The notes under the pieces were generated by a model. The model saw only the letters and a list, made by a program, of their open reading frames with translations. It ran no database searches and was not told where the DNA came from. This document shows, piece by piece, positions 1 through 8,127 of a stretch of DNA of 64,000 bases. Every line of letters starts with the position of its first letter. The stretch's first letter is position 1. Both the position numbers and the translations under genes were made by a program. The stretch comes from Cellulomonas hominis (GTDB lineage Bacteria; Actinomycetota; Actinomycetes; Actinomycetales; Cellulomonadaceae), in assembly GCF_901521055.1 (NCBI RefSeq), contig NZ_CABEGA010000040.1, positions 58,993-122,992 on the forward strand, given 5' to 3'.

Positions 1-11
1 CGGCCGACCCG

Positions 12-17
12 CAGACT
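12..17 (+). promoter_or_regulatory. -10-like hexamer of a leaderless gene
   Basis: CAGACT lies 7 nt before the ATG at 25 and there is no Shine-Dalgarno sequence. Transcription would therefore start at or next to the start codon. The same spacing recurs upstream of several genes in this window. Inference from spacing only. Confidence 0.4.
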
Positions 18-24
18 GGGGCGC

Positions 25-738
25 ATGTGTGGCCGATACGCCCAGACCCGCGCCGCCGACCAGATCGAGCGGGACCTCGCCGTCGACCGGATCCTCGGCG
101 AGCACCGGGGACCGTCGTGGAACGTCGCCCCGACGCAGGACGTGCCGGTGGTGCTGGAGCGCGTCGAGGACGACGGCCCGCAGCGCCAGCTCCGCACCGC
201 CCGGTGGGGCCTGGTCCCGTCGTGGGCCAAGGACGTCTCGATCGGCTCGCGGATGATCAACGCCCGCTCCGAGACGGTGCTCGACAAGCCGGCGTTCCGG
301 AAGGCGGCCGCCAAGCGGCGGGCCCTCGTGCCGATGGACGGGTACTACGAGTGGCAGGCCAACGAGCGGGGCCCGAAGACGCCGTACTTCCTGCACGGCT
401 CGGAGCCGCTGGCCGCCGCGGGGCTGTACGAGCTCTGGCGGGACCACAGCCGCGCCGACGACGACCCCGCGCGCTGGCTGTGGACCGTCACGATCATCAC
501 CCGCCCGGCGACCGACGCGCTCGGCCACATCCACGACCGCTGCCCGGTGCTGCTCCCCCGCCCGCTGTGGGACGAGTGGCTCGACCCGGCGATCACGGCG
601 GCGGACGAGGTCGGCGCGATGCTGGTGAACGTCCCGGAGCCGCACCTCACCCCGCGCGAGGTGGGCCGCGCCGTCGGCAACGTCGCCAACGACGGCCCGG
701 AGCTCGTCGAGCCGGTCGCGCCGGAGCCGACCGCTTGA
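25..738 (+). CDS. SOS response-associated peptidase (SRAP/YedK/HMCES family)
   Basis: This 237-residue protein matches the usual SRAP length. It begins MCGRY, so removal of Met exposes Cys2, the residue that in this family crosslinks to abasic sites in single-stranded DNA. Other family signatures are visible: INARSE (around residue 78), a YYEW motif (around 109) carrying the catalytic Glu, and HDRCPVLL (around 172) with the active-site His. Family knowledge: it shields abasic sites at stalled forks as a DNA-protein crosslink and can release itself. No operon partner is visible. It is probably translated from a leaderless mRNA. Confidence 0.93.
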   Translation: MCGRYAQTRAADQIERDLAVDRILGEHRGPSWNVAPTQDVPVVLERVEDDGPQRQLRTARWGLVPSWAKDVSIGSRMINARSETVLDKPAFRKAAAKRRALVPMDGYYEWQANERGPKTPYFLHGSEPLAAAGLYELWRDHSRADDDPARWLWTVTIITRPATDALGHIHDRCPVLLPRPLWDEWLDPAITAADEVGAMLVNVPEPHLTPREVGRAVGNVANDGPELVEPVAPEPTA

Positions 739-760
739 GCGGGTCGCCCGGAGCGCCGCC

Positions 761-1846
761 TCAGCTGCGGTAGCGGCTCACCATCGGGCAGTCGAACGGG
801 TCCCGTGCCGCGAGGCCGACCTCGTTGAGGTACCGCACGACGATCCGGTACGACTCCAGCAGCGTCGTCTCCGTGTACGGGACCCCGTGCGTCGCGCAGT
901 GCTCCCGGACGATCTCCCGGGCCCGCGCGAGGTGCGGGCGCGGCATGCTCGGGAACAGGTGGTGCTCGATCTGGTAGCTGAGCCCGCCGAGCAGCATGCT
1001 CATGGGCGTCCCGCCGGAGATGTTCCGCGAGGTCAGCACCTGCTTGGACAGGAAGTCGAGCTTGCTGTCGGCCGGGATGATGGGCATGCCCTTGTGGTTG
1101 GGGGCGAACGACGCGCCCATGTAGACGCCGAACACGGCGAGCTGCACCCCGAGGAACGCCGCCGCGAGCCCCAGGGGCAGGAACCACACGACCACGGCGA
1201 CGTTCGCGGTGAGCCGCAGCGCCAGCACCACGAGCTCGGTGACGCGCTCGCGCGGGTTGCGGTCGTCGGTGCGGGCGATCGACGACCTGATCGAGGTCAC
1301 GTGCAGGTTCAGGCCCTCGAGCAGCAGCAGCGGGAAGAACGCCCAGCCCTGCACCCGGGCGAACGCGGCGCGCCAGCCGGTGCGGGTCGCGGCGGCGTCC
1401 GGGTGGAACGCCAGGGCCTCCATGTCGATGTCCGGGTCCTTGCCGACCTTGTTCGGGTTGGCGTGGTGCTTGTTGTGCTTCGACACCCACCAGGTGTGGC
1501 TGACGCCGACGACGCCGTTCGCCAGGACGCGACCGAGCCGGTCGTTCGCGGGACCGGAGCGGAACACCTGCCGGTGCGAGGCCTCGTGCGCGACGAACGC
1601 GAACTGGGTCAGCAGCACGCCGAGCCCCGCGGCGACCAGCAGCTGGGACCACGAGTCGCCCAGCAGCACGAACGCGACCCCGAGCCCGACGAGCAGCACG
1701 CCGAGCACCGCGAGCAGCGTCACGTAGAAGCCGCGGGTGCGCTCCAGCAGCCCCGCCTCCCTGATCTGGGCCGACAGCGTCTGGTAGCTGCCGGTCGCGG
1801 CCTCCTGGCCGCGACGTGTCCGGGTGGTCAGGGGTGTGGTGCTCAC
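761..1846 (-). CDS. Membrane fatty-acid desaturase, paralogue 1
   Basis: The 361-residue integral membrane di-iron desaturase has the three His boxes: HEASH, HNKHH and QIEHH. Hydrophobic segments lie between them. Chosen start is the GTG at 1846, with GGAG about 7 nt upstream; longer starts lack homology to the paralogue at 2506-3609. The two share long identical stretches (for example the block around LANGVVG and the C-terminal end DPFDCPMV). Family role: O2-dependent introduction of a double bond into acyl chains, keeping membranes fluid. The QIEHH form of box 3 is common in the acyl-lipid/acyl-CoA group; the position of the double bond cannot be told. Confidence 0.88.
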   Translation of the reverse strand: MSTTPLTTRTRRGQEAATGSYQTLSAQIREAGLLERTRGFYVTLLAVLGVLLVGLGVAFVLLGDSWSQLLVAAGLGVLLTQFAFVAHEASHRQVFRSGPANDRLGRVLANGVVGVSHTWWVSKHNKHHANPNKVGKDPDIDMEALAFHPDAAATRTGWRAAFARVQGWAFFPLLLLEGLNLHVTSIRSSIARTDDRNPRERVTELVVLALRLTANVAVVVWFLPLGLAAAFLGVQLAVFGVYMGASFAPNHKGMPIIPADSKLDFLSKQVLTSRNISGGTPMSMLLGGLSYQIEHHLFPSMPRPHLARAREIVREHCATHGVPYTETTLLESYRIVVRYLNEVGLAARDPFDCPMVSRYRS

Positions 1847-2017
1847 AGGCGCTCCGGGTGTCGGGTGTCGGCCGGGCCAGCCGAGGACGGGCGAGCGGAC
1901 GCTCGACGTGCGGACGCCGACACAGTACGACGGCCGCCTGTTCCACGCGCGTGCGGGCGCGCGCGTGGCGGCGCGTGGTGCGTCACGTGAACTCGGGCTC
2001 CCATCCTCGCGCTGCAC

Positions 2018-2047
2018 TTGCTACGCTGTTCCTCGTAGTCGCAGTGT
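2018..2047 (+). promoter_or_regulatory. Candidate cspA promoter with long 5' leader
   Basis: Either TTGCTA with an 18-nt gap to CAGTGT, or the single hexamer TACGCT at 2022, could start transcription here. Both leave a leader of more than 100 nt before the start at 2167, as is usual for cold-shock mRNAs. The exact start site cannot be read from the sequence. Confidence 0.3.
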
Positions 2048-2166
2048 TTCGCTGTGGTCTCTCCCGCGGGTTCGCCCGCGCGGCGCTCTCAGGAGCGGCG
2101 GACCACGACCCACCGTGAATACCGGTCCTGGGTCGTCTGGGGTCGCACCAACCTGAAGGAGTACAC

Positions 2167-2370
2167 ATGGCCACCGGAACTGTGAAGTGGTTCAACGCCG
2201 AGAAGGGCTTCGGCTTCATCGCGCCCGACGGCGACGGCCCGGACGTCTTCGCCCACTACTCGGCGATCACGACCAGCGGCTACCGCTCCCTCGACGAGGG
2301 CCAGAAGGTCCAGTTCGAGGTGACGCAGGGCCCCAAGGGTCCGCAGGCGTCGGAGATCACGCCGCTCTGA
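2167..2370 (+). CDS. cspA: Cold-shock protein (CspA family)
   Basis: This 67-residue single cold-shock domain is the standard length. It carries RNP1 (KGFGFIAP, residues 15-22) and RNP2 (DVFAHYS, residues 28-34), which bind single-stranded RNA and DNA. The start is set by GAAGGAG 6 nt upstream of the ATG. The protein acts as an RNA chaperone in the cytoplasm. It sits between two leftward desaturase genes, a context that suggests a cold or membrane-fluidity response, although CspA homologues can also be constitutive. It has its own strong terminator and is probably monocistronic. Confidence 0.95.
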   Translation: MATGTVKWFNAEKGFGFIAPDGDGPDVFAHYSAITTSGYRSLDEGQKVQFEVTQGPKGPQASEITPL

Positions 2371-2388
2371 TCTGAGCGCCGTACCGAC

Positions 2389-2423
2389 AAGAGCCCCCCG
2401 CGACCTGGTCGCGGGGGGCTCTT
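2389..2423 (+). terminator. Intrinsic terminator of cspA
   Basis: A near-perfect inverted repeat has a 15-bp stem (arms at 2389-2403 and 2409-2423) around the loop CCTGG. It sits 19 nt after the cspA stop. The arms begin AAGAG and end CTCTT, so it may work in both directions and also end the leftward transcript of the second desaturase. Confidence 0.8.
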
Positions 2424-2505
2424 GCGTGTCCGGATGCTGCGTGTCCGGATGCTGCGTGCGTGTCCGGCGGCACTGGGTCCGGGGCGCTGCCCCGGACCCA
2501 GCCGG

Positions 2506-3609
2506 TCAGACGTTGCGGTACTGACGGACCATCGGGCAGTCGAACGGGTCGCGAGCCGCGAGGCCGACCTCGTTCAGGTACCGCACGACGATCCGGTACG
2601 AGTGCAGGAGGGTCGTCTCCGTGTAGGGGACGCCGTTCTCCGCGCAGTGCGCGCGGACCAGCCGGCGGGCGCGCAGCAGGTGCGGGCGCGGCATCGACGG
2701 GAACAGGTGGTGCTCGATCTGGTAGTTGAGCCCGCCCATGAGCATGCTCATCCACGTCCCGCCGGAGATGTTGCGCGACGTCAGGACCTGCTTGGACAGG
2801 AAGTCCAGCCGGCTGTCGGCCGGGATGATCGCCATGCCCTTGTGGTTCGGGGCGAACGACGCGCCCATGTACACGCCGAACACCGCGAGCTGCACCCCGA
2901 GGAACGCCGCCGCGAGCCCCAGCGGCAGGAACCACACCACCACGGCGACGTACACCGACAGCCGCACGGCCAGTACCACGAGCTCGATCACGTTCGCGCG
3001 GCTGATCCGCCGGCTGCCGGGCTCCCGCTCCAGCAGCGACCGGATCGACGTGGCGTGCAGGTTGAGACCCTCGAGCGTCAGCAGCGGGAAGAACGCCCAG
3101 CCCTGCACGCGCGTCAGCGCCGCGAGGAACCCCGTGCGGGTCGCGGCGGACTCCGGCAGGAACGAGATGGTGTCCATCTCGATGTCCGGGTCCTTGCCGA
3201 CCTTGTTCGGGTTGGCGTGGTGCCGGCTGTGCTTCGTCATCCACCACGAGTGGCTGATGCCCACCACGCCGTTCGCGAGCACGCGGCCGAGCCGGTCGTT
3301 CGCCGGGCCGGACCGGAACACCTGCCGGTGCGACGCCTCGTGCGCGACGAACGCGAACTGGGTCAGCACCACCCCGAGCGCTCCCGCGATCAGCAGCTGG
3401 AACCACGAGTCGCCCAGCAGGACGAACCCGGCGACCAGCCCACCGAGCGCGACCCCGAGGGCGACGAGCAGCCCGATGTAGAACGTGGGCGTGCGCTCCA
3501 GGAGGCCGGCCTCACGGATGCTGGCCGACAGCGCGTGGTAGGAGCCGGTCGCGGCCTCCTGCCGGCGCGGGCGCGCGGCGGGGGCGACGGTCGAGGTGGT
3601 ACTGGTCAC
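2506..3609 (-). CDS. Membrane fatty-acid desaturase, paralogue 2
   Basis: The 367-residue protein is a close paralogue of the gene at 761-1846 and has the same boxes, HEASH, HSRHH and QIEHH. Start is the GTG at 3609, with GGAG 7 nt upstream; this aligns with the start chosen for paralogue 1. The two proteins differ mainly in the N-terminal membrane segment and in the loop after box 2, so they may differ in substrate or regiospecificity (inference). The pair probably arose by local duplication, with cspA either inserted or already present between them. Confidence 0.88.
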   Translation of the reverse strand: MTSTTSTVAPAARPRRQEAATGSYHALSASIREAGLLERTPTFYIGLLVALGVALGGLVAGFVLLGDSWFQLLIAGALGVVLTQFAFVAHEASHRQVFRSGPANDRLGRVLANGVVGISHSWWMTKHSRHHANPNKVGKDPDIEMDTISFLPESAATRTGFLAALTRVQGWAFFPLLTLEGLNLHATSIRSLLEREPGSRRISRANVIELVVLAVRLSVYVAVVVWFLPLGLAAAFLGVQLAVFGVYMGASFAPNHKGMAIIPADSRLDFLSKQVLTSRNISGGTWMSMLMGGLNYQIEHHLFPSMPRPHLLRARRLVRAHCAENGVPYTETTLLHSYRIVVRYLNEVGLAARDPFDCPMVRQYRNV

Positions 3610-3802
3610 TGGCACGCTCCGGGGCGTCGACGTCGACTTCCCAGCCGGGGGTGTGAGCGGACGCTCGCCGTGCAGATGACCCCACCCTACGGTGCCGTAG
3701 GTTCGCGTGCGGGGTGAACACGCACATGCACAGGTTGCGCGCAGGATCTCCTCGGGACGTCGGTCCGGGTCGGAGCGCTCCGCGGCGTGAGGGGATGGAC
3801 GC

Positions 3803-4387
3803 ATGACCGGCGTCGACCTGCTCTGGATCCCGCTCGGCGCGGGCGGGTCGCCGCTCGTGCGCCTCAGCGGCCGGCTCTACGAGGGCCTCGCCGCGCGCCG
3901 CGGACGGCGACCACGGTGCGGGCTCGTGCACGCGGCCCTGGAGGTGCGGCCCGGGGGGCCCGCGGTGACCGTCGAGGTCACCCCCGTGTGGGGGCAGCCG
4001 GCCGGGCCGCGCGGCGTCGTCACCACCGGCCCGGTCGGTGCGCCGGTGCTGGGACGGTCGCGGTTCTTCCGCTACGAGGTGCGCTGCTGGGCGGGCGGCA
4101 CCATCCCGGACGCGGCGTGGGCCGTCGAGCGCTCGGTCGTCGCCGACGACGCCCCGACGGCCCTGCGGCTGCTCGACGCGGCGCCCGCTCTCCCCCGGCA
4201 CACCTGGGGCCGTGACGCCGAGGCGGTGGGCGACATGTGGACCTCGAACTCGGTGGTCGCGTGGCTGCTCGCACGCGCCGGGATCGACCCCGCGCCGTGC
4301 GGGCCGCCGGCGGGGTGCCGTGCGCCGGGGTGGGCCGCGGGGGTGGCCGCCGCCCACCGGGGCTCGTCAGGGCGTGACGTCGACTGA
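3803..4387 (+). CDS. Conserved actinobacterial protein of unknown function
   Basis: I recognise this 194-residue protein only as a member of a family common in actinobacteria. Landmarks are DLLWIPLGAGG at the N-terminus, an HAALEV segment (around residue 45), RFFRYEVRCW (around 88) and MWTSNSVVAWLL (around 144). The His...SNS layout resembles permuted papain-like (YiiX/NlpC) folds, but a Ser stands where those have Cys, so peptidase activity should not be assumed. A purine-rich stretch (GAGGGGATGG) precedes the ATG. Its 3' end overlaps the convergent gene at 4367 by 21 bp. Confidence 0.7.
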   Translation: MTGVDLLWIPLGAGGSPLVRLSGRLYEGLAARRGRRPRCGLVHAALEVRPGGPAVTVEVTPVWGQPAGPRGVVTTGPVGAPVLGRSRFFRYEVRCWAGGTIPDAAWAVERSVVADDAPTALRLLDAAPALPRHTWGRDAEAVGDMWTSNSVVAWLLARAGIDPAPCGPPAGCRAPGWAAGVAAAHRGSSGRDVD

Positions 4388-5437
4388 CAGCACGCGGTCG
4401 TCCTGCGGCCCGGGCGTCCCGCGCCCGTCGGTGTTGCTCGTGACGAACCACAGCCGCCCGTCGGGTGCGACGGTCACGTCCCGGAGCCGCCCGTACTCCC
4501 CCGGGTACCGATCCGTCGACGCGCCGAGATCGGCGACGGGCACCGCCCGCAGCCGGCTCCCCCGGAGGTTCGCGATGTACAGCGTGCCGTCGAGGTGGGT
4601 CATCCCCGACGGGCTCGCCTCGTCCGGGGTCCACTGCTGCACCGGGTCGGTGAAGCCGTCCCGGCCGGCGACGCCCTCCACGACCGGCCACCCGTAGTTG
4701 CCGCCGGGGGTGATGACGTTCAGCTCGTCCCAGGTGTCCTGGCCGAACTCGGTGGCGTACATGGTGCCGCGGTCGTCCCACGCCAGCCCCTGCGGGTTGC
4801 GGTGCCCGTAGCTCCAGACCGGCGACGCCCGGAACGGGTTGTCGGCGGGGACGTCCCCGTCGGGTGTCAGCCGCAGGATCTTGCCGGCCAGCGACTCGAG
4901 GTCCTGCGCCTGCTCGCGCCTGCCCGCGTCGCCGACGGTGACGTACAGCATGCCGTCGGGCCCGAACGCCAGGCGCCCGCCGTCGTGGTGACGCGCGGCG
5001 GGCATGCCCCCGATCACCGTGGTCGGCTCCCCCAGCGCAAGGGCGCCCGCACCCCCTGACACGTCGTAGCGCTGGACGCGGTTGCCGTCCTCGGCGGTGG
5101 AGTACACGTAGAGGCGGTCGCGCCCGTCGACGGCCATGCCCAGCAGACCCGCCTCGCCCCCGGGGCGCACACCCTCGACGACCCCGACCTCGCGGGTGGA
5201 GCCGTCCGCGGTCAGCTCGAGGATGCGCGCGCTGTCCCGCTCGGCGACCAGGGGCGTGCCGCCGACGAAGACCACCGACCACGGGACGTCGAGGCCGGAG
5301 GCGACGGTCCGGGGCGCGGGGCCGGACGACCTGGTCGCGACACCCGGGGACGGCGTCGGCCCGGGGCCGGTGCACGCGGCCAGCACGGTCGCGACGACGA
5401 CGGCCACCAGCGCGGCGGCGGGACCGGTCCTCCTCAC
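4367..5437 (-). CDS. PQQ-dependent sugar dehydrogenase-like lipoprotein
   Basis: This 356-residue protein starts at the GTG at 5437, chosen for GGGAGGGA 8 nt upstream. A lipoprotein signal with lipobox LAAC lies around residue 20, so it is predicted to be anchored to the outer face of the membrane. The mature part is a beta-propeller of the glucose/sorbosone dehydrogenase family: DVPWSVVF near the start, GLLGMAVD, the HHDGGRLAFGPDG loop, YGHRNPQGLAWD, and GGNYGWP. These loops carry the PQQ and calcium ligands in characterised members. The substrate is unknown; sugar oxidation in the periplasm-like space is inferred. Confidence 0.85.
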   Translation of the reverse strand: MRRTGPAAALVAVVVATVLAACTGPGPTPSPGVATRSSGPAPRTVASGLDVPWSVVFVGGTPLVAERDSARILELTADGSTREVGVVEGVRPGGEAGLLGMAVDGRDRLYVYSTAEDGNRVQRYDVSGGAGALALGEPTTVIGGMPAARHHDGGRLAFGPDGMLYVTVGDAGRREQAQDLESLAGKILRLTPDGDVPADNPFRASPVWSYGHRNPQGLAWDDRGTMYATEFGQDTWDELNVITPGGNYGWPVVEGVAGRDGFTDPVQQWTPDEASPSGMTHLDGTLYIANLRGSRLRAVPVADLGASTDRYPGEYGRLRDVTVAPDGRLWFVTSNTDGRGTPGPQDDRVLSVDVTP

Positions 5438-5611
5438 GCGACGCTCCCTCCCGCACACCGGTCCCGCGGCGGAGCGGCTCAGCAGCTCCACCGCGGGGTG
5501 AGCTCGACCTGCCTGCGCGCCCCGTCGGGGGTGGCCACCCCGGCAGCGTCCCAGGCCGCGGGAGGTGACGCCAGGTGGGGCCGGCGCCTGCCCCGACCCG
5601 CGGCGAGCGGA

Positions 5612-5982
5612 CTACGACGCGGACCTGCTGAACAGGTTCACCACGTTCCCGTCCGGGTCGAGGAACAGCGCGGACCGGTTCCCCCACGGCATGGTCGACG
5701 GCGGCAGGACGACGTCGTGGAGCTCCGGCTCGAGCCGCGCGAACTCCGCGTCGACGTCGGCGACCTCGAACTCGACGACGACGGAGCGGTTCGCCGCCGG
5801 GGAGACCGCGCCGCCGAGCATCGCGACCGTCGCCGGGGCGGCGATCGCGAGAGTCGCCCGGGGCCGGTGAGCTGCGCGAAGACAGGTGCCGGGCGCGTGG
5901 CGACCTGCCCCGTGACGCGCTCGTAGAACGCGGCGAGCCGGTCGACGTCGTCGGTGATGATGCGGATGGATGCGAACGACAC
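5612..5982 (-). pseudogene. VOC (glyoxalase/bleomycin-resistance) family gene with a frameshift
   Basis: The N-terminal half (FASIRIITDDVDRLAAFYE, then FAQLTGPG) and the C-terminal half (RATLAIA to the end NLFSRSAS) lie in different frames and join at about 5862-5870, in a run of C and G. Restoring one base would give a normal VOC protein of roughly 123 residues. The second half keeps the typical metal-site region (DPDGNVV). Start is the GTG at 5982 with GGAGG upstream. It is either a genuine recent mutation or a homopolymer sequencing error; the otherwise intact halves favour one of these over old decay. Confidence 0.75.
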
Positions 5983-6071
5983 AGGTGCCTCCGGGTGCTG
6001 GTGCGGGATCGACCCCACCAGCCTCGACCCGCGCCGCGACACCGTCCTGTCGGTGTTTGCGCGGGACCTGA

Positions 6072-6773
6072 TCAGGAGGCGTCGTCGACGACGGGCCGGA
6101 GCGTCCCGGAGGGGATGTCGAGGTCCTCCCACCGGAGCTCACGCGGCTGCGGGTGCTCGTCGGTCAGCTCGACCGACACCATCCGGTCGCCACGGAACGC
6201 CCGGACGCCGTCACGGAGCCGGCACCAGGCGACGAGATACCAGTCGCCACCCTTGCCGATCGACCCGAGCGGTTCCACCTCGCGCAGCGTCTCGGCGCCG
6301 TCCCGGTCCCGGTACACCAGACGGACGACCCGGTCGCCTCGGAGCGCGACCCCGAACGCCGCGGGGACCGGGGTGCCGTCCTCCGGTTCGAGCAGGCGCA
6401 CGCGCCCGGCCACAGCGGTCGCACGCCCGGCGTCGCCGGCCGGCATCACCGCCAGGAGCTTGCGGAGCGCCGACCCGGCCGGCTGCCGGAACGGTCCCCG
6501 TCCCAGCGCGCCGAGGCCGACGACCACGGCCAGGGCCTCGTCGGGCGTGAACGACATCGGACCGAGCGTCGCGGCCGGGTCGAGCGTGTACCCACCGGTG
6601 CGGCCGGTGTCCGCCCAGATCGGCACGCCCGCCTGCTGCAGCGCGGACAGGTCCCGCTCGACCGTCCGGACGGAGACCTCGAACCGCCCGGCGAGCCAGC
6701 GCGCGCTCCGGCGACGCGGCGACGCGGCACGCAGCTCCTCGACGAGGGCGTACAGGCGGTCGGTCCGGTTCAC
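6072..6773 (-). CDS. YafY/PafC-type transcriptional regulator (HTH-WYL)
   Basis: This 233-residue protein has an N-terminal DeoR-like winged helix with SVRTVERDLSALQQAGVPI (residues 33-51) and a C-terminal WYL domain (VVRLVYRD, then GDWYLVAWCRLRDGVRAFRGDRM). The WYL domain is a ligand- or nucleic-acid-sensing module; many members respond to DNA damage or control the neighbouring gene. It lies just upstream of, and divergent in function from, the frameshifted VOC gene, a common pairing. The start is the GTG at 6773; no ribosome site is present, but CATGAT lies 6 nt upstream. Confidence 0.87.
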   Translation of the reverse strand: MNRTDRLYALVEELRAASPRRRSARWLAGRFEVSVRTVERDLSALQQAGVPIWADTGRTGGYTLDPAATLGPMSFTPDEALAVVVGLGALGRGPFRQPAGSALRKLLAVMPAGDAGRATAVAGRVRLLEPEDGTPVPAAFGVALRGDRVVRLVYRDRDGAETLREVEPLGSIGKGGDWYLVAWCRLRDGVRAFRGDRMVSVELTDEHPQPRELRWEDLDIPSGTLRPVVDDAS

Positions 6774-6779
6774 GACGCG

Positions 6780-6785
6780 ATCATG
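6780..6785 (-). promoter_or_regulatory. -10-like hexamer, WYL regulator
   Basis: CATGAT on the minus strand ends exactly 6 nt before the GTG start at 6773. The same CATGATCGC string with the same spacing precedes the genes starting at 7235 and 61872, suggesting leaderless transcription. Confidence 0.45.
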
Positions 6786-6920
6786 CCCGCTCGGTCCGTC
6801 CCCGCGCGCCGCTCCGCGTCCGTCACCGGGTCGGTGCGGGCCCGTCACACCCGGCCTGTCCTTGTCGATCCGGCGTGGCCCGAGCCGCCGCGACGGGCGA
6901 CCCGCCCCGCGAGGAGCTGC

Positions 6921-7235
6921 TCAGCTGGGCTCGGCGAACACCGGCCGCTGGAACCGCCGCTCGTACCGGCGGATGCACCCGGTGCTCCGCGCCAGCTCGT
7001 ACGCCTCGATGCACTCCGCGTCCGTCTCCGCTGCGGTCCGGTAGCGCTCGTAGTCCGCTAGCGACGGGAACGTGAACAGGGCGAACGCCTCGTCGTTGTC
7101 CCCCTCCGCCGGGAGGAAGTAGCCGTGGTGGTCTCCGCCGAGGCGGTTCACCAGCCGGATCCAGCGCTCGGCGTAGTCGGTGAAGACGTCGATCTGCTCG
7201 GGGTCGATCTGGTAGCGGAGGTGGATCGTGATCAT
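6921..7235 (-). CDS. NIPSNAP-family protein
   Basis: This 104-residue alpha/beta-barrel (dimeric ferredoxin-like) protein has the NIPSNAP pattern: MITIHLRYQI start, IDVFTDYAERWIRLVNRLGG, HGYFLP and ALFTFPSLADYERYR. Family members are small cytoplasmic proteins without an agreed biochemical role. No ribosome-binding site is seen; CATGAT lies 6 nt before the ATG. It stands alone between the WYL regulator and a hydrolase, all on the minus strand. Confidence 0.85.
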   Translation of the reverse strand: MITIHLRYQIDPEQIDVFTDYAERWIRLVNRLGGDHHGYFLPAEGDNDEAFALFTFPSLADYERYRTAAETDAECIEAYELARSTGCIRRYERRFQRPVFAEPS

Positions 7236-7241
7236 CGCGCG

Positions 7242-7247
7242 ATCATG
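7242..7247 (-). promoter_or_regulatory. -10-like hexamer, NIPSNAP gene
   Basis: CATGAT ends 6 nt before the ATG at 7235. It matches the hexamer, spacing and flanking CGC of the WYL regulator promoter. Confidence 0.45.
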
Positions 7248-7306
7248 GCATCCGCCCCGACGGCGCAGGTCAGAGGGTCGCCAGCTGAGAAGCGCGGGAC
7301 GGGACG

Positions 7307-8077
7307 TCAGCCCAGGAAGGAGTCGATCGCTGCCCAGGTCGCTTCGGGTGCCTCCAGGTGCGGGAGGTGCCCCGCCGCCGGGATCTCGACGAACTCCGCC
7401 CCGGGCACGGCAGCCGCGACCGCCCGCCCGTAGGCCGGGGTGACGACCCGGTCGCTGGCACCCCAGACCGCGAGAGTCGGGACGTCCACCACCCCGAGAC
7501 GGTCGAGCAAGGTCGGGTCGCTCATGCTCGCGCCCGCGACAGCGGCCATCGTGCGCCCGTTCGCCTGCTGCATCGACCGCTGCTCGTCCGTGAACCGTGC
7601 CGGATCCATGAAGCCGCGCTCCGGGTCGTGCCATGCCACCTCCGCCAGACCACGCGCATCGAGGGCGAAGAAGTCGGCGATCGGCTCACCGTCGACCACG
7701 ACCCCGACGCTGTCGAGCACCACGACCGCGCCGACGCGGCCGGCGTACCGCTCGTCAGATGCAGCCTGCACAGCCATCTCGAGGGCGATCCAGCCGCCGA
7801 TCGACGAACCGACCACGATGACGTCGTGCTGCCCGTCGTCGACGAGCTGCTCGAGGTAGGCGTGCGCGAGGTCGGCGACGGAGGCGATGGACTCCGGCCG
7901 GGCCGTCCCGTCCCAGCCGGGGTGCGTGGGTGCCAGGACGTGCGTGGTGGCCGCGAGGTGTCCGACGACCGGCGCGACGGTCTGGGGCCCGCCGCCGCCG
8001 TGGAGCACGAGGGCCGTTCGGGCGGTGGGGTCGCCGGCGATGATGACGGGCAGATCTGCGGGAAGGACGCTGGTCAC
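7307..8077 (-). CDS. Alpha/beta hydrolase
   Basis: This 256-residue protein has a normal alpha/beta-hydrolase layout: oxyanion-hole segment LVLHGGGGP (residues 23-31), nucleophile elbow GSSIGG (around 93) and catalytic His in AAGHLPHLEAPE near the C-terminus. No signal peptide is seen, so it is cytoplasmic. Start is the GTG at 8077. It is divergent from a MarR-type regulator, and two palindromes in the 50-bp gap suggest direct control by that regulator. The substrate is unknown; esters or lactones are typical. Confidence 0.88.
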   Translation of the reverse strand: MTSVLPADLPVIIAGDPTARTALVLHGGGGPQTVAPVVGHLAATTHVLAPTHPGWDGTARPESIASVADLAHAYLEQLVDDGQHDVIVVGSSIGGWIALEMAVQAASDERYAGRVGAVVVLDSVGVVVDGEPIADFFALDARGLAEVAWHDPERGFMDPARFTDEQRSMQQANGRTMAAVAGASMSDPTLLDRLGVVDVPTLAVWGASDRVVTPAYGRAVAAAVPGAEFVEIPAAGHLPHLEAPEATWAAIDSFLG

Positions 8078-8089
8078 GGTGCACCTGTC

Positions 8090-8115
8090 TCAATATGTTG
8101 ATCTAAACGTGTTGA
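8090..8115. promoter_or_regulatory. Twin palindromic operators for the MarR-type regulator
   Basis: TCAATATGTTGA (8090-8101) and TAAACGTGTTGA (8104-8115) are imperfect dyads with centres 14 bp apart, in an AT-rich gap between divergent genes. The second abuts the -10-like TACCGT of the regulator gene. This is a typical layout for an autorepressing MarR protein. Binding is inferred. Confidence 0.6.
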
Positions 8116-8121
8116 TACCGT
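8116..8121 (+). promoter_or_regulatory. -10-like hexamer, marR-type gene
   Basis: TACCGT ends 6 nt before the ATG at 8128 and no ribosome-binding site is visible. It touches the right operator half-site, so repressor binding would block transcription. Confidence 0.5.
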
Positions 8122-8127
8122 AGCACC

